Positions 10,245-20,129 of a stretch of DNA of 64,000 nucleotides are shown piece by piece. Origin of the DNA: Bdellovibrio sp. GT3 (GTDB taxonomy: Bacteria > Bdellovibrionota > Bdellovibrionia > Bdellovibrionales > Bdellovibrionaceae); contig NZ_JBBNAD010000005.1 in assembly GCF_037996765.1 (NCBI RefSeq), forward strand, positions 1,520,001-1,584,000, given 5' to 3'. A program made the position numbers and the translations under genes. Within the stretch, counting starts at the first letter, position 1. Each line of letters begins with the position of its first letter. The notes beneath the pieces are model-generated. The model was not told where the DNA came from. It did not search any database and worked only from the letters and a program-made list of their open reading frames with translations.

Positions 10245-10568
10245 ATGCGTATTTTCGCTATGGTTATGACGATGGTTCTTTCTTCTGCAGCTTTTGCTGG
10301 CACAAACATGTGCGCAACTTACAAATCTGAGCGCATGTTGAATGCGATCAACACCGTGGCCGCTCGTGAAGAGATGAGCTTCGATGAATTGTGTAACTTT
10401 GCGAAACTTTTGGGAGTTGAAGCAATGCCATCGCAAATCGTAAACGTAAAGGGCGAAGCAATTCCTTACACACGCGTGCAATTACACATGTCTGAAACAA
10501 GCTGCCTGTACATGGTTCGTGACGCTGACCAAGTGATCACAGAGGCCCGCTGCTACTCCGCTTGGTAA
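10245..10568 (+). CDS. Small exported cysteine-containing protein
   Basis: A 107-residue protein with a clear ribosome binding site (AAAAAGGAG), a signal peptide ending near AAFAG at residue 19, and four cysteines in the mature protein. No known domain is recognised. Size and signal resemble the exported proteins at 22830, 39958, 43479 and 51711. It has its own strong terminator. Confidence 0.75.
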   Translation: MRIFAMVMTMVLSSAAFAGTNMCATYKSERMLNAINTVAAREEMSFDELCNFAKLLGVEAMPSQIVNVKGEAIPYTRVQLHMSETSCLYMVRDADQVITEARCYSAW

Positions 10569-10589
10569 TAAATTCCAACGCACCGCAGG

Positions 10590-10626
10590 CCCCAAAAGTG
10601 GCAGGCACCTTTGGGGATTTTTTTTG
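10590..10626 (+). terminator. Terminator formed by a dispersed repeat
   Basis: CCCCAAAAGTG and CACCTTTGGGG form a long stem with a GCAGG loop, followed by a run of eight Ts. The stem core (GTGGCAGGCACC) is a variant of the palindromic repeat family, so here a repeat appears to serve as the terminator of the preceding gene. Confidence 0.8.
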
Positions 10627-10715
10627 GTGGGTTCCATAGTTGTTCAATGGTGTTTTTGTAGTCTTGGACTATGAGCTCGCAGATGATTGCGGGTTCTGGT
10701 TGTAAGGATAGGACT

Positions 10716-11279
10716 ATGGAAAGAATATTGAATGCGCTTTTGTTTTCGATCATTTCAATGGCCGCTGCCGCAGCGATAGGTGCTCAAGGGCAGTCGCCGC
10801 AAAAACCTGCAGGGGAGGGGAACGAACTTCTTCGCTGCATTTACACTTCCCAGGCGGATCAGCAAAGTTCCTCACTGGCGACGGTGAAGCTTGGCTTCAA
10901 ATTTCTTCTGCAAAGAAACAACGACAATCACATCGCTGTCGACACCTATACGCTGAATGATTCAAGTCAGCTGGTGAAACAAATAAGCCACGCGGAAGTA
11001 ATCAGTTCCGTCGCCGCAATCAAGTCGACCACCAAAGCCTCCGATCTGGTGTCCGGACTGACTTTGGCAGAGGATTCGCCTTTTGATTTCCAGATTGCAC
11101 TCGATTCAAGTGCTTCAGACAGTAACGGCAGATTTTCTGCTGTCGTCGGCACCGTCACAACGTTCGCCGGAGAAGTGTACTCGAATCTTTCAGTAAATTG
11201 CCGCTTGCCTCCAGCCGCAATCTCGCCGCAAGCGCTATCGCCTTCGCAGTCCCAAACGCAAAGTCTGCCCTTGAATTAG
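10716..11279 (+). CDS. Exported protein of unknown function
   Basis: A 187-residue protein. I chose the ATG at 10716 because it follows AAGGATAGG and begins a standard signal peptide (LLFSIISMAAAAAIGAQG). An upstream ATG at 10671 would add 15 hydrophilic residues before the signal. The mature part has two cysteines and is rich in Ser and Thr, with a Pro/Ser/Gln-rich tail. No domain is recognised. It converges on the sirtuin gene with a gap of 3 bases. Confidence 0.65.
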   Translation: MERILNALLFSIISMAAAAAIGAQGQSPQKPAGEGNELLRCIYTSQADQQSSSLATVKLGFKFLLQRNNDNHIAVDTYTLNDSSQLVKQISHAEVISSVAAIKSTTKASDLVSGLTLAEDSPFDFQIALDSSASDSNGRFSAVVGTVTTFAGEVYSNLSVNCRLPPAAISPQALSPSQSQTQSLPLN

Positions 11280-11282
11280 CAA

Positions 11283-11993
11283 TCAAAGTCCCAGGATTTG
11301 TTGAACGAGCTTCGGCACTTCAACAGAAGCCGCTCCGATTAGATGCTGATCAAACGCGCGGGAGATTTCGGTGTCTTTGACATTGATTTCAATCTTGCGC
11401 GCCTTCCAGGCCAATTGCACAAAACCGGCGGCCGGGTAGACGTTGCCGCTGGTGCCGATCGAGATAAAATAATCCGCCTGCTCCAGGGCAAAATAAATTT
11501 CGTCCATGTGGTGAGGCATCTCGCCGAACCAAACGATATCGGGTCTCAATGCGCCCTTGATCCCACACTGAGGGCAACTCTCATTTACTTCTAAATCTTC
11601 ATTCCAGACGATCACTTCTTCGCAAGACAGGCAGCGAACTTGGTCCAAACGCCCATGCATGTGCAGCAGATTTTGCGAGCCAGCCTTTCGATGCAGATTG
11701 TCGACATTCTGGGTGACCAGCAGGAAGGAGCCCTCCCACTGACGCTCTAACTCTGCCAAAGCGAAATGAGCGGCATTAGGCTGCACATTGGGGTCTTTCA
11801 ATTGAGATCGTCTCGCATTATAGAACCGTTGAACCAACTCTGGGTTTCGATGAAATGCCTCGGGAGTCGCCACGTCTTCGATGCGATGATCCTCCCACAA
11901 ACCGTTTTGATCTCTGAAGGTGCGAATTCCAGACTCCGCGGAAATGCCCGCTCCTGTTAGAATAACGATGTTTTTGAAGAGGTGAGAGTTCAA
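11283..11993 (-). CDS. cobB: NAD-dependent protein deacylase (sirtuin, CobB type)
   Basis: Removes acyl groups from protein lysines using NAD+. Visible family motifs are GAGISAESGI with TFR, TQNVDNLH, the catalytic HMHG region, and two CxxC pairs (CLSC and CPQC) for structural zinc. FYNARRSQL carries the Tyr-x-x-Arg signature of SIRT5/CobB class III sirtuins, which favour succinyl or malonyl lysine. There is no ATG start. I chose the TTG at 11993 (236 residues), which has GAGG seven bases upstream; a TTG at 12020 would add nine residues but has no good ribosome binding site. Confidence 0.9.
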   Translation of the reverse strand: MNSHLFKNIVILTGAGISAESGIRTFRDQNGLWEDHRIEDVATPEAFHRNPELVQRFYNARRSQLKDPNVQPNAAHFALAELERQWEGSFLLVTQNVDNLHRKAGSQNLLHMHGRLDQVRCLSCEEVIVWNEDLEVNESCPQCGIKGALRPDIVWFGEMPHHMDEIYFALEQADYFISIGTSGNVYPAAGFVQLAWKARKIEINVKDTEISRAFDQHLIGAASVEVPKLVQQILGL

Positions 11994-12082
11994 ATTTATG
12001 CCTCGTGACAAGGTGTTCAACTCGTTGAGCTTTCAACTGATTTTCATTAGGATGTGGCGTTCTTTACAGAAAGGCAATTACA

Positions 12083-14344
12083 ATGGCTTCTAAAATCGAA
12101 ACTACACCGGATATGGTGCAGGCCGTTTACAAGAAGACAGCGGAGCGTATCGCTGTTGTTGGTAAACGTTTGAACCGTCCTTTGACTCTTGGAGAGAAAA
12201 TTCTTTTTGGTCACTTGGACGACCCACAAAATCAAGATCTAGTTCGTGGCGAAAGTTTCTTGCTACTAAGACCAGACCGCGTAGCCATGCAAGATGCGAC
12301 AGCACAAATGGCTTTGTTGCAGTTCATGCTTGCAGGTAAAGATGAAGCAGCGGTTCCTTCCACTGTTCACTGTGACCACTTGATCCAGGCTTACAAAGGT
12401 TCTGGCGTGGACATGACAGTTGCCAACCAAACAAACAAAGAAGTTTATGACTTCTTGGCAACAGCTTCTTCCCGTTACAACATCGGCTTCTGGAAACCAG
12501 GCGCTGGGATCATCCATCAAGTAATCTTGGAAAACTATGCATTCCCAGGTGGCTTGATGATCGGTACTGACTCTCACACTCCGAATGCGGGTGGTTTGGG
12601 TATGTGTGCTGTGGGTGTTGGTGGTTCTGACGCTTCTGACGTGATGGTTGGTCTTCCATGGGAAGTTAAAAATCCAAAATTGATCGGTGTACACCTAAAA
12701 GGTAAACTTGGCGGTTGGGCTTCTGCAAAAGACGTGATCTTGAAACTTTGCGGAATGCTGACTGTAAAAGGTGGTACGGATAAAGTTGTTGAGTACTTCG
12801 GTGAAGGTACTTCTTCAATCTCTTGTACTGGTAAAGCGACGATCACGAACATGGGTGCGGAACTTGGCGCAACTTGCTCTGTATTCCCATACGATGACCG
12901 CATGGGTGCTTACCTGAAATCAACTGGTCGTGATGAGTTGGCAAAAGTTGCTGACGCTCATAAAGACCTATTAAGCGCTGACGCTGACGTTATCGCGAAC
13001 CCAGGCAAATACTTCGACGAAGTTTACGAAATCGACTTGTCTGCATTGGAACCACACCTTGTGGGCCCGCATACTCCAGACTTGGCTCGTCCTATCTCTG
13101 CACTTAAAAAAGAAGTGGCTGAGAAAGGTTACACAGTTAAGATTTCTTCTGCGCTTATCGGTTCTTGCACGAACTCTTCTTACGAAGATATCGGCCGTGC
13201 CGCTTTCGTTGCGAAACAAGCGATGGAAGTTGGTTTGAAAATGGAAGCTCCATTCTTGGTGTCTCCAGGTTCAACACAAATCCAAAACACGATCGAGCGT
13301 GATGGCCAAATGGCGACGTTCAATGAAGTGGGCGCGACAGTTCTTGCGAACGCTTGCGGTCCTTGTATCGGTCAATGGAGACGTGACGACATTAAAGCTG
13401 GCGAGAAGAATACAATCGTAACTTCTTTCAACCGTAACTTCCGCGCACGTAACGATGCGAACCCAGAGACTTTGGCGTTCATCGCTTCTCCTGAAATCGT
13501 AATGGCGTTGGGTCTTGCGGGTCGTTTGGATTTCAATCCTGCGACTGACGAATTGGTTGGTCCAAAAGGCACAATCAAATTGCAAGCTCCAGTGGCTCCA
13601 GAGTTGCCTGCTAAAGGCTTCATCGCTGACACTGAAGGTTACCAAAAACCAGCAGGTGCAACAGCTCAAGTGGCTGTGAATCCTTCTTCAGACCGTTTGC
13701 AACTTCTTTCTCCGTTCACTAAGTGGGATGGTAATGACTTCGTTGACAACTTGGTTCTTGCGAAAGCAAAAGGCAAATGTACAACGGATCATATCTCTCC
13801 GGGTGGTAAATGGTTGAACTACCGTGGTCACTTGGACAACATCTCTAACAATATGTTGTTGGGTGCGGATAACGCATTCACAGGTGAAATCGGTAAAGGT
13901 AAAAACCAACTGACTGGCGAAACTGGTATCGAGTACGCGCAAATCGCACGTAACTACCAAAAAGCTGGTAAAGGCTGGATCATCGTGGGTGACGAAAACT
14001 ACGGTGAAGGTTCTTCCCGTGAGCACGCAGCGATGTGCCCAAGACATCTTGGCGCTTCTGCAGTAATCACGAAGTCTTTCGCTCGTATCCACGAAACGAA
14101 CTTGAAAAAACAAGGTGTGTTGGCTTTGACTTTCGTAAATCCAAAAGACTACGACAAGATCCAAGAAGCAGACAAAGTTTCCCTGGTAGATCTTAAAGAT
14201 CTGGCTCCAGGCAAGAACGTGAAAATGATCCTGAAGCACGCTGATGGCTCTACAGAGACTATCGAAGCGAAGCACACATACAACGCAGAACAATTGAAAT
14301 GGTTCCGCGCTGGCTCTGCGCTTAACTTGATCCGCGGTCTTTAG
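12083..14344 (+). CDS. acn: Aconitate hydratase (mitochondrial-type)
   Basis: Interconverts citrate and isocitrate in the TCA cycle using a 4Fe-4S cluster. The 753-residue length and the motifs [32 protein letters not shown] and [11 protein letters not shown] give the three cluster cysteines (one in GSCTNS, two in CGPC). The C-terminal swivel domain shows [16 protein letters not shown]. It resembles the mitochondrial/eukaryote-type branch more than AcnB. The codon choice is very uniform (GGT, CGT, AAC, GCT), as in strongly expressed genes. It is a single gene with its own terminator. Confidence 0.96.
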   Translation: MASKIETTPDMVQAVYKKTAERIAVVGKRLNRPLTLGEKILFGHLDDPQNQDLVRGESFLLLRPDRVAMQDATAQMALLQFMLAGKDEAAVPSTVHCDHLIQAYKGSGVDMTVANQTNKEVYDFLATASSRYNIGFWKPGAGIIHQVILENYAFPGGLMIGTDSHTPNAGGLGMCAVGVGGSDASDVMVGLPWEVKNPKLIGVHLKGKLGGWASAKDVILKLCGMLTVKGGTDKVVEYFGEGTSSISCTGKATITNMGAELGATCSVFPYDDRMGAYLKSTGRDELAKVADAHKDLLSADADVIANPGKYFDEVYEIDLSALEPHLVGPHTPDLARPISALKKEVAEKGYTVKISSALIGSCTNSSYEDIGRAAFVAKQAMEVGLKMEAPFLVSPGSTQIQNTIERDGQMATFNEVGATVLANACGPCIGQWRRDDIKAGEKNTIVTSFNRNFRARNDANPETLAFIASPEIVMALGLAGRLDFNPATDELVGPKGTIKLQAPVAPELPAKGFIADTEGYQKPAGATAQVAVNPSSDRLQLLSPFTKWDGNDFVDNLVLAKAKGKCTTDHISPGGKWLNYRGHLDNISNNMLLGADNAFTGEIGKGKNQLTGETGIEYAQIARNYQKAGKGWIIVGDENYGEGSSREHAAMCPRHLGASAVITKSFARIHETNLKKQGVLALTFVNPKDYDKIQEADKVSLVDLKDLAPGKNVKMILKHADGSTETIEAKHTYNAEQLKWFRAGSALNLIRGL

Positions 14345-14385
14345 TCGATACTCCGGCGCTGCCGGAGTTCTTAAATGCTAAAAAG

Positions 14386-14423
14386 AAAAACCCACAGTTT
14401 GAAAGAACTGTGGGTTTTTTATT
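14386..14423 (+). terminator. Intrinsic terminator after aconitase
   Basis: CCCACAGTT and AACTGTGGG form a perfect 9-bp stem with a GAAAG loop, with A-run and T-run flanks. A smaller hairpin without a T-run (ACTCCGGC/GCCGGAGT) lies at 14350-14368. Confidence 0.92.
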
Positions 14424-14448
14424 TTCGACGTAGAAGGTAAGTCCGTAC

Positions 14449-15132
14449 CTAGATTTTTTTGATGACGATATCTTTCGGCAGGCGGAAGCGTTCGCCCCAG
14501 AGGCCTTCGGGATCGCGGCGGCCGACGGAGATGATCATCACCACACGGGCGCGACAGCTTAAACGCAAAATCTTTTTCACGCGTCTCTCATCGAAGCCTT
14601 CCATCGGGCAGGTGTCAAATCCTTGAGCTGAGATTGCCAGCATGAAGTTTTCAGCGGCAAGTGCCGTGGATTTAACGGCGACCTCTTCGATATCCCGCGA
14701 AGACCAGGGCTTGCGCGGCATTGGTTTGAAGATTCCCATGATGTTGAACATCAGCCACTTCACCGGAGCCAAAATTCTCCAGGAATACACAAAAGGCATC
14801 AGCTTCGTGTAATAGGTCTTCACCGCCGCCGGAGCATTGGGGCCTAGATGTTCCAGGTTTGCCAGCTGAGCGATCTTCCACGTTGTGGGATCTGCCACAA
14901 AGGCCACCAACTCCTGGGCAGTGCGAGCCGCTCCCTGATTCATACAGGCAAGGGCCGTTTCTTTCTTGGGACCTTCATTGTGAATCCAGTAAATCCGCCA
15001 GGTCTGCATATTCGAGGAGTTTGGCGCCAGCAGGGCGGCATCCAGGGCTTTATTCATCACCTCGGACGGGACAGCTTCCGGGGTGTACTTGCGAATACTT
15101 CTACGGGCATTGATAGCATCAAAAAATTCCAT
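14449..15132 (-). CDS. Nitroreductase family protein
   Basis: A 227-residue FMN-dependent oxidoreductase of the nitroreductase fold. The N-terminal signature is INARRSIRKYTPEAVP, followed by LLAPNSSNMQTWRIYWI, which contacts FMN. The C-terminal part ends VVMIISVGRRDPEGLWGER, the usual last strand. The substrate cannot be told from the sequence. It is a single gene. A short palindrome (AGGTA/TACCT at 14435-14450) overlapping its stop, with a downstream A/T flank, may be a repeat fragment. Confidence 0.85.
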   Translation of the reverse strand: MEFFDAINARRSIRKYTPEAVPSEVMNKALDAALLAPNSSNMQTWRIYWIHNEGPKKETALACMNQGAARTAQELVAFVADPTTWKIAQLANLEHLGPNAPAAVKTYYTKLMPFVYSWRILAPVKWLMFNIMGIFKPMPRKPWSSRDIEEVAVKSTALAAENFMLAISAQGFDTCPMEGFDERRVKKILRLSCRARVVMIISVGRRDPEGLWGERFRLPKDIVIKKI

Positions 15133-15282
15133 AGCTTTATTAGAGGCCTGAGTATTGTCAGAGGCAATATGTTTGGAGCAGTTTGTGTCACTGAACTCAG
15201 GTTTTAGGCAGTCGATCCACGTGGTTTCAATAAGTTAACCTGCCTAATGAGTGGCCCTTAATTTGCTCTTTAGGCTGCGATT

Positions 15283-16467
15283 ATGAAAAACACAGTACGT
15301 TTTCTCATTTATATTACATTGATGCTGGTCCCGGCTTTCTATGCTTTTGCAGAGGAGCAGATCCCGTCACAGGAAACTGTTGAAACGGAACTGGTCGAAA
15401 AAACTTTGGAACCTGCCAAGGTAATCGACAAGGATCACACCGTCATTAAGCTCTCCGATACAAAAGTATTCACCTTGGATGCTTATCCCGATGTTGAGGT
15501 GATGAAGGAAGCCCTGGGTTTGAATGTTCCAGAGAAGGTGCGTGCTCAGGTCCTTGCTCGTGGTGGCAAGATCGAAGACGTGAATCCCTTGGAGGCTTAT
15601 GAAAAGCTCTCCGATGAAAATAAACAAAAATTCCGTGAAATGCGTCTGCATTATTTGACCAATGCCGCCCAAGTTCTGAACTCCACAAAGTTCGCTCTGG
15701 GTGCTGGAAGCCTTGTGGGCAATGGCTTTAGCTTTATCAAAGTTAAAACCAAGCAGGCTTTTGGAAAAGAGACTCCGCAAACGGAAAAATTGCATCGTAC
15801 ATTCGCTCAGCGCAGTGATCAGGCTATTTTGTCTGTATTAAAAGGCATGGATTACAAGCTGTGGTCACAGGCTCCGTTATTGATTGATTCCAATGAGATT
15901 GGTCTGAGTGCCTCCGTCGGTATCGTTGCTGAAACAGGAGTTATGAAAAGGGGCGCAGGCGGAGCTGAGGAAATGGGCCTGAGCCTTGCCTATAACAAGA
16001 CCAAGAAAGCCTTTGTATTTGAGATTTTCCATAACACCGAGAGATTTGATAACACCAAAGCCGCGATTTCTGTGATTGGTGTAGTTGCAAAAACCGGAAT
16101 GACAATGGGACATCGTGAAGGGGCTGAGACTTTAAAAGGTCATTCCTTTTATCCTCCGGCGATTCCTGGTTTTAGTATGAATTCCCCGGAATATTTCGCA
16201 GCAGGTTTCAGCAGCAGTCTGGGTTTGCCGCCGCCACCACTTGCCGATCTTTTGACGTTCACGAATAAGTTTGAGCGCCACTCCCTGATTCGCGTGACCG
16301 TGTCACCTGTCGTAAAGGGCTTTGTTCGAATTCAGTTTGGCGATGTGAAGGGTTCATTTAAAACAGTCGTTTATCGTTTCGCTGATATGTTTAAATCGAT
16401 TGCTTATAAACTTCATTTGCTAAGACGCCCGGGACTGTGTTCTGCTGTTTTTGTAACCGCAGCATAA
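15283..16467 (+). CDS. Exported protein of unknown function
   Basis: A 394-residue protein with a signal peptide (LIYITLMLVPAFYAFA). It has a charged region (about 24-125), then a Gly- and Val-rich segment with alternating hydrophobicity that could be beta-structured (about 205-350), and a basic C-terminus. I do not recognise a family. It is the first gene of a plus-strand run continuing with the DUF454 gene 12 bases downstream. Confidence 0.7.
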   Translation: MKNTVRFLIYITLMLVPAFYAFAEEQIPSQETVETELVEKTLEPAKVIDKDHTVIKLSDTKVFTLDAYPDVEVMKEALGLNVPEKVRAQVLARGGKIEDVNPLEAYEKLSDENKQKFREMRLHYLTNAAQVLNSTKFALGAGSLVGNGFSFIKVKTKQAFGKETPQTEKLHRTFAQRSDQAILSVLKGMDYKLWSQAPLLIDSNEIGLSASVGIVAETGVMKRGAGGAEEMGLSLAYNKTKKAFVFEIFHNTERFDNTKAAISVIGVVAKTGMTMGHREGAETLKGHSFYPPAIPGFSMNSPEYFAAGFSSSLGLPPPPLADLLTFTNKFERHSLIRVTVSPVVKGFVRIQFGDVKGSFKTVVYRFADMFKSIAYKLHLLRRPGLCSAVFVTAA

Positions 16468-16479
16468 AGGAAGTCCCTC

Positions 16480-16860
16480 GTGCCCGAAGTCATCAAAAAC
16501 CCAGCTCTTAGAACGGCCGTTTACTTGCTGGGTGTGGTGTCTTTGATTTTGGGAATTATCGGCGCCTTCCTGCCAATTCTTCCCACAACTCCTTTTGTAA
16601 TTTTATCCGCGTTTTGTTTTGTCAGAAGCTCGCCCAAAGCGCACGGCTGGCTGTACAGCCAACCCTTGTTTGGAAAAGCACTTAGTGACTGGGATCAGCA
16701 CAGAGCGATTTCAAGACGCGCCAAGATTCTGGCTGTTTCGATGATGGCTTTGTCGGCGTTAATCATGTGGTCACGCGTGAACAATGTTATTCTCAACACA
16801 GTCATCTCCCTAATTCTATTCAGTGTCGCTGTATTCATAGTTTCCAGAAAAGAGATTTGA
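16480..16860 (+). CDS. DUF454 (YbaN-like) inner membrane protein
   Basis: A 126-residue membrane protein starting at GTG. It has the family signature GIIGAFLPILPTTPFVILSA followed by FCFVRSSPKAHGWL and a double helix at the C-terminus, with three to four membrane helices in all. The family is widespread and of unknown function. It lies between two genes with spacing of 12 and 1 bases, so it is probably cotranscribed. Confidence 0.9.
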   Translation: MPEVIKNPALRTAVYLLGVVSLILGIIGAFLPILPTTPFVILSAFCFVRSSPKAHGWLYSQPLFGKALSDWDQHRAISRRAKILAVSMMALSALIMWSRVNNVILNTVISLILFSVAVFIVSRKEI

Positions 16861-16861
16861 A

Positions 16862-17131
16862 ATGAGTCTTGAGATTTTTTTTAAGCAACTCATTCAAAAG
16901 ACCGAAGCCTCCGAGGAAATCACCAACGCCGGAACGGACGAAGAAGGGTTCTACAAGCCCACACGCACGATTCTACTGCGACATTTGCAACTTTTAAAAG
17001 ACCTGCATAAAAAGCCGCTGGCAAAACCAATGCTGCGCCAGTCTTGGGAATATGTCGTCGAACATTTACCGGCAGAGTGGCTTGTTCCAACTGACAAAGC
17101 CGATCAGGAAGAGTTAAAAAAAATGCTTTGA
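16862..17131 (+). CDS. Small cytoplasmic protein of unknown function
   Basis: An 89-residue protein without signal or membrane segment, mostly helical and charged. The start lies one base after the stop of the DUF454 gene, which supports expression as a coupled gene. No family is recognised. Confidence 0.65.
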   Translation: MSLEIFFKQLIQKTEASEEITNAGTDEEGFYKPTRTILLRHLQLLKDLHKKPLAKPMLRQSWEYVVEHLPAEWLVPTDKADQEELKKML

Positions 17132-17148
17132 TCAGCTAAGATCTCAGC

Positions 17149-18177
17149 ATGTGTTTCAAATTTTCCTTCTTACTGCCGTTATCACTCTGGTTACTATTTG
17201 AATCGGCTTCTGCTCAGCCGACAACGGGTCCTGCCGCGGTGACTGGGAAGACTGTCACATTCATTGCCTCTAATTTGCGTAATGGAGGTGTGAAAACCGT
17301 CAGTGATTCATTTGTTGAAGCAGCAGAAAAATTAAAATGGCGCGTGCAGGTGATTGACTGCGCCGGCAAGAAGAACAGTGTTGTTCAAGCCATGGAAAAT
17401 GTCGTGAAGGGTGGGGTTGACGGCATTATTTTGGGAGGATTCGACGGCGCTGACCATCGGGAACTTATTAGAAGAGCACAAAAGCAGGGAATAAGAATTG
17501 TCGGCTGGCATGCGGCTGCAAAGCCAGGACCCAATCAGTATATGTTCACCAATATCACCACCGACCCCGAGACCGTAGCGCGATCAGCCGTGGAGCAGAT
17601 AGCTCACGATGGAGGAAAAAAGGGCGGTATCATTCTTTTGACGGACCGGGACTATTCGATGGCGACCGCGAAAACTCTGGCCCTGAAACATGCCATCGAA
17701 AAAATACCTCATTTTAAATTGCTGCTTATCGAGGACCTACCTCTTTCAAAATCGGATCAAAAAATTCCGAATCTGGTAAAAGCCTGGAATCAAAGATTCG
17801 GCAGTTCGTGGACTCATACCGTAGGGATCAATGATCTTTACTTTGATCATATGGCGCGTGCATTGCGAGCTGTGGACCGCGAAGATGTGGTGGGAATTGC
17901 CGCAGGGGATGGGGCTCCGGAAGCCATCCAAAGAGTCACGGAGCAGGAGTTTCCGCAGTTGGTGACAGTGGCCGAGCCCTTACGCACTCAAGGTTGGCAA
18001 CTGGGGGACGAGATGAATCGGGCTTTTGCAGGCCAGCCCCCCAGCAACTATCAAACAGAACTTATTGTCGTGAGTAAAAGAAACTTGGATGGTTTGAAGC
18101 CCGATAATATCGAAGCCAATATTCCTTATCGCAAAGCCTACTTAAAAATCTGGTTTCCCAAGGGCAGTGTTAAGTAA
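17149..18177 (+). CDS. Periplasmic binding protein, ribose/LacI type
   Basis: A 342-residue protein with a signal peptide (about 1-23) and the two-lobed fold of sugar-type periplasmic binding proteins (Peripla_BP_4): a TVTFIASNLRNGGVKTVSD strand-helix start, VVKGGVDGIILGG, GIRIVGWHAA and DGAPEAIQRV in the second lobe. No permease or ATPase is nearby, so it may feed a distant transporter or act as a sensor. The start is 17 bases after the previous gene, so it may belong to the same transcript. The ligand is unknown. Confidence 0.8.
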   Translation: MCFKFSFLLPLSLWLLFESASAQPTTGPAAVTGKTVTFIASNLRNGGVKTVSDSFVEAAEKLKWRVQVIDCAGKKNSVVQAMENVVKGGVDGIILGGFDGADHRELIRRAQKQGIRIVGWHAAAKPGPNQYMFTNITTDPETVARSAVEQIAHDGGKKGGIILLTDRDYSMATAKTLALKHAIEKIPHFKLLLIEDLPLSKSDQKIPNLVKAWNQRFGSSWTHTVGINDLYFDHMARALRAVDREDVVGIAAGDGAPEAIQRVTEQEFPQLVTVAEPLRTQGWQLGDEMNRAFAGQPPSNYQTELIVVSKRNLDGLKPDNIEANIPYRKAYLKIWFPKGSVK

Positions 18178-18257
18178 TTGGACACGGCCTGAAATTACTA
18201 CCCAAACAAACTCCTTAGCAGGCCAACATCTGTGCGGTGAAGTATAACAGAGCTGCA

Positions 18258-19298
18258 ATGAAAGCACTTCTGATCACCACCATTATCACTCTTTCCTTTG
18301 GGACTTCTGCTCAGGCTCAGGAAGAATCCTTCGTCACAGTTTCTGCTGTGGGCGATGTTATGATGGGGACTGATTATCCGACGGACAAGCTTCCTGCTGA
18401 TCAGGGGCGAAAACTTTTTCGATATGCTGAAAGCTACATCAAAACCGGTGACGTGCGCTTTGCAAATTTTGAAGGAACTTTGTTTGACGGAGTCAAAGGA
18501 GCCGGAGCCAAAAGCGAAGGCAGCAACCGCCATTTATTCCGCACGCCCACAGAGTTTGCGCGCACCTTTGCAGATGCCGGCTTTAACGTTGTCAGTTTGG
18601 CAAACAATCACGCGAATGATTTCGGTTCGGAAGGGCTGTACTCCACTCAGCAAACTTTGCGTTCCTATCAAATTCAGTCATCAACCAAACGTGGTGCTGA
18701 GGTTGCTTCCTTCAATGTGCGTGGTTTGCGAGTGGCGGTGATCGCCACGGATTATTACCCAGGAGCGCGTAGCATTTCGTCTCCCGAGAAAACCTATCAA
18801 GAAATTCGCGAACTAAAAAAACGCTTCGACATTGTGATTGTTTCCGCGCACGCCGGGGCCGAGGGCTCTGATGCTTTAAGAACCCTGAATCAGACGGAAT
18901 ACTACATGGGAGAAAACCGCGGAAACTCGGTGGCTTTTGCCAGGGCAGCCATTGATGCTGGTGCGAGCTTGATTCTGATGCATGGACCGCATGTGCCTCG
19001 GGGGCTGGAAGTTTATAAAGGTCATCTGGTCGTTTACAGTCTTGGAAATTTCGCCACCGAGCGTGGGATCAGCGTGCAGGGGACAGCAGGCCTTGCCCCA
19101 TTATTGCTGGTTAAACTTGATTCCAAGGGCCGCTTTCAAAAAGGCTCCATCACGTCCTTTGTGCAAAACCGCGAAAAGGGTGTAATCTACGATAGAACCC
19201 AGGCCGCTTATAAGCTGATGCAAAACCTGTCTTATAGTGATTTTAGCGCTTCAGCCCCGTTGTTTGACCCCTCCACAAGTATGATATCTCCGCGCTAA
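18258..19298 (+). CDS. CapA-type (poly-gamma-glutamate synthesis family) metallophosphatase
   Basis: A 346-residue exported protein of the CapA/PgsA calcineurin-like family. Motifs are VGDVMMGTDYP at the N-terminus, RFANFEGTLF, NVVSLANNHANDFG, SAHAGAEG and LILMHGPHVPRGLEVY with VYSLGNF, all typical metal-binding elements. I chose the ATG at 18258 because it begins a clean signal peptide (LLITTIITLSFGTSAQA); a GTG at 18237 would add seven residues. There are no capsule synthesis genes nearby, so the substrate is unclear; it could be a periplasmic phosphoesterase. Confidence 0.85.
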   Translation: MKALLITTIITLSFGTSAQAQEESFVTVSAVGDVMMGTDYPTDKLPADQGRKLFRYAESYIKTGDVRFANFEGTLFDGVKGAGAKSEGSNRHLFRTPTEFARTFADAGFNVVSLANNHANDFGSEGLYSTQQTLRSYQIQSSTKRGAEVASFNVRGLRVAVIATDYYPGARSISSPEKTYQEIRELKKRFDIVIVSAHAGAEGSDALRTLNQTEYYMGENRGNSVAFARAAIDAGASLILMHGPHVPRGLEVYKGHLVVYSLGNFATERGISVQGTAGLAPLLLVKLDSKGRFQKGSITSFVQNREKGVIYDRTQAAYKLMQNLSYSDFSASAPLFDPSTSMISPR

Positions 19299-19397
19299 AT
19301 TGCGGTTATTGCGCCTAGGTAACGAAGCGTGAAATAACTATATTCCCCACCTGTGGTATTTAAATTCCGGCCGCATAAGTTTACAATCCGCGTCAAT

Positions 19398-20129
19398 ATG
19401 CGTTGGATTCCCTTACTACTTTTGATCGCTGTGCTTTCCGCCTGCAATTCCGAAAAACCGGAAACGCGCGAGGATAAATTGAATCAAGGTTTTGATTACC
19501 TTGATCAGCACAACTACGACCAGGCGATTTCGTATTTTCAAAAATTACTGAAGCAGGATCCGCATCCCCAAGTACGTATGGCCCTGGCATCGGCTTACGC
19601 TTCCCGCGCAGGCGTGCGTATCGAAAACATTTATAATTTTGTCGTCGTAAAACACCAGCCACAAATGCGCATGCAACTTTCCAATTTAAACTTTTCGGCG
19701 CAAACCAATGAAGTGATTCATGGGCTTGAGGATTTCATCGCCCAGTGGGAGCAGGTGCCTTCGGTGTCGGCGACAGGCCGTCGCGATTTGGAAAAAGCCG
19801 TGGGTGTACTGGCCGAGACCGACAACGCCGGAGCGCGATTGTACAGCGCAGTTCTTAGAGTCGTTGCCTTGAAAGCCAATGTGGCTGATGGAATTTTGTC
19901 GTGGGACCTGCAAACGCAAAACAAAAACAAAAAGCTTTGCATCCAGGATGTGCGTCCTTGGTGGGAGTGGACTGAAAAAGTCATTGGTTCCCTGGATATC
20001 CTAGGGGCGGATTTGGCCAAGGCCTTTCCACAAAAGAAAACTGAACTTGAGGGCTATCTGGCGCAACTGGCGCAGGTAAAAACACAGATGGCTCTGGTTA
20101 AAATTCCAGTGGGGGAGCAATGCTTCTAA
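19398..20129 (+). CDS. TPR-containing lipoprotein
   Basis: A 243-residue lipoprotein (lipobox LSAC) with a tetratricopeptide motif near residues 25-60 (GFDYLDQHNYDQAISYFQK). I chose the ATG at 19398 because the longer GTG frame from 19353 places basic residues ahead of a good lipoprotein signal. Its end overlaps the start of the following outer-membrane protein gene by 10 bases, and that gene overlaps a third, so the three probably form a unit. Function is unknown, perhaps outer membrane assembly or scaffolding. Confidence 0.75.
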   Translation: MRWIPLLLLIAVLSACNSEKPETREDKLNQGFDYLDQHNYDQAISYFQKLLKQDPHPQVRMALASAYASRAGVRIENIYNFVVVKHQPQMRMQLSNLNFSAQTNEVIHGLEDFIAQWEQVPSVSATGRRDLEKAVGVLAETDNAGARLYSAVLRVVALKANVADGILSWDLQTQNKNKKLCIQDVRPWWEWTEKVIGSLDILGADLAKAFPQKKTELEGYLAQLAQVKTQMALVKIPVGEQCF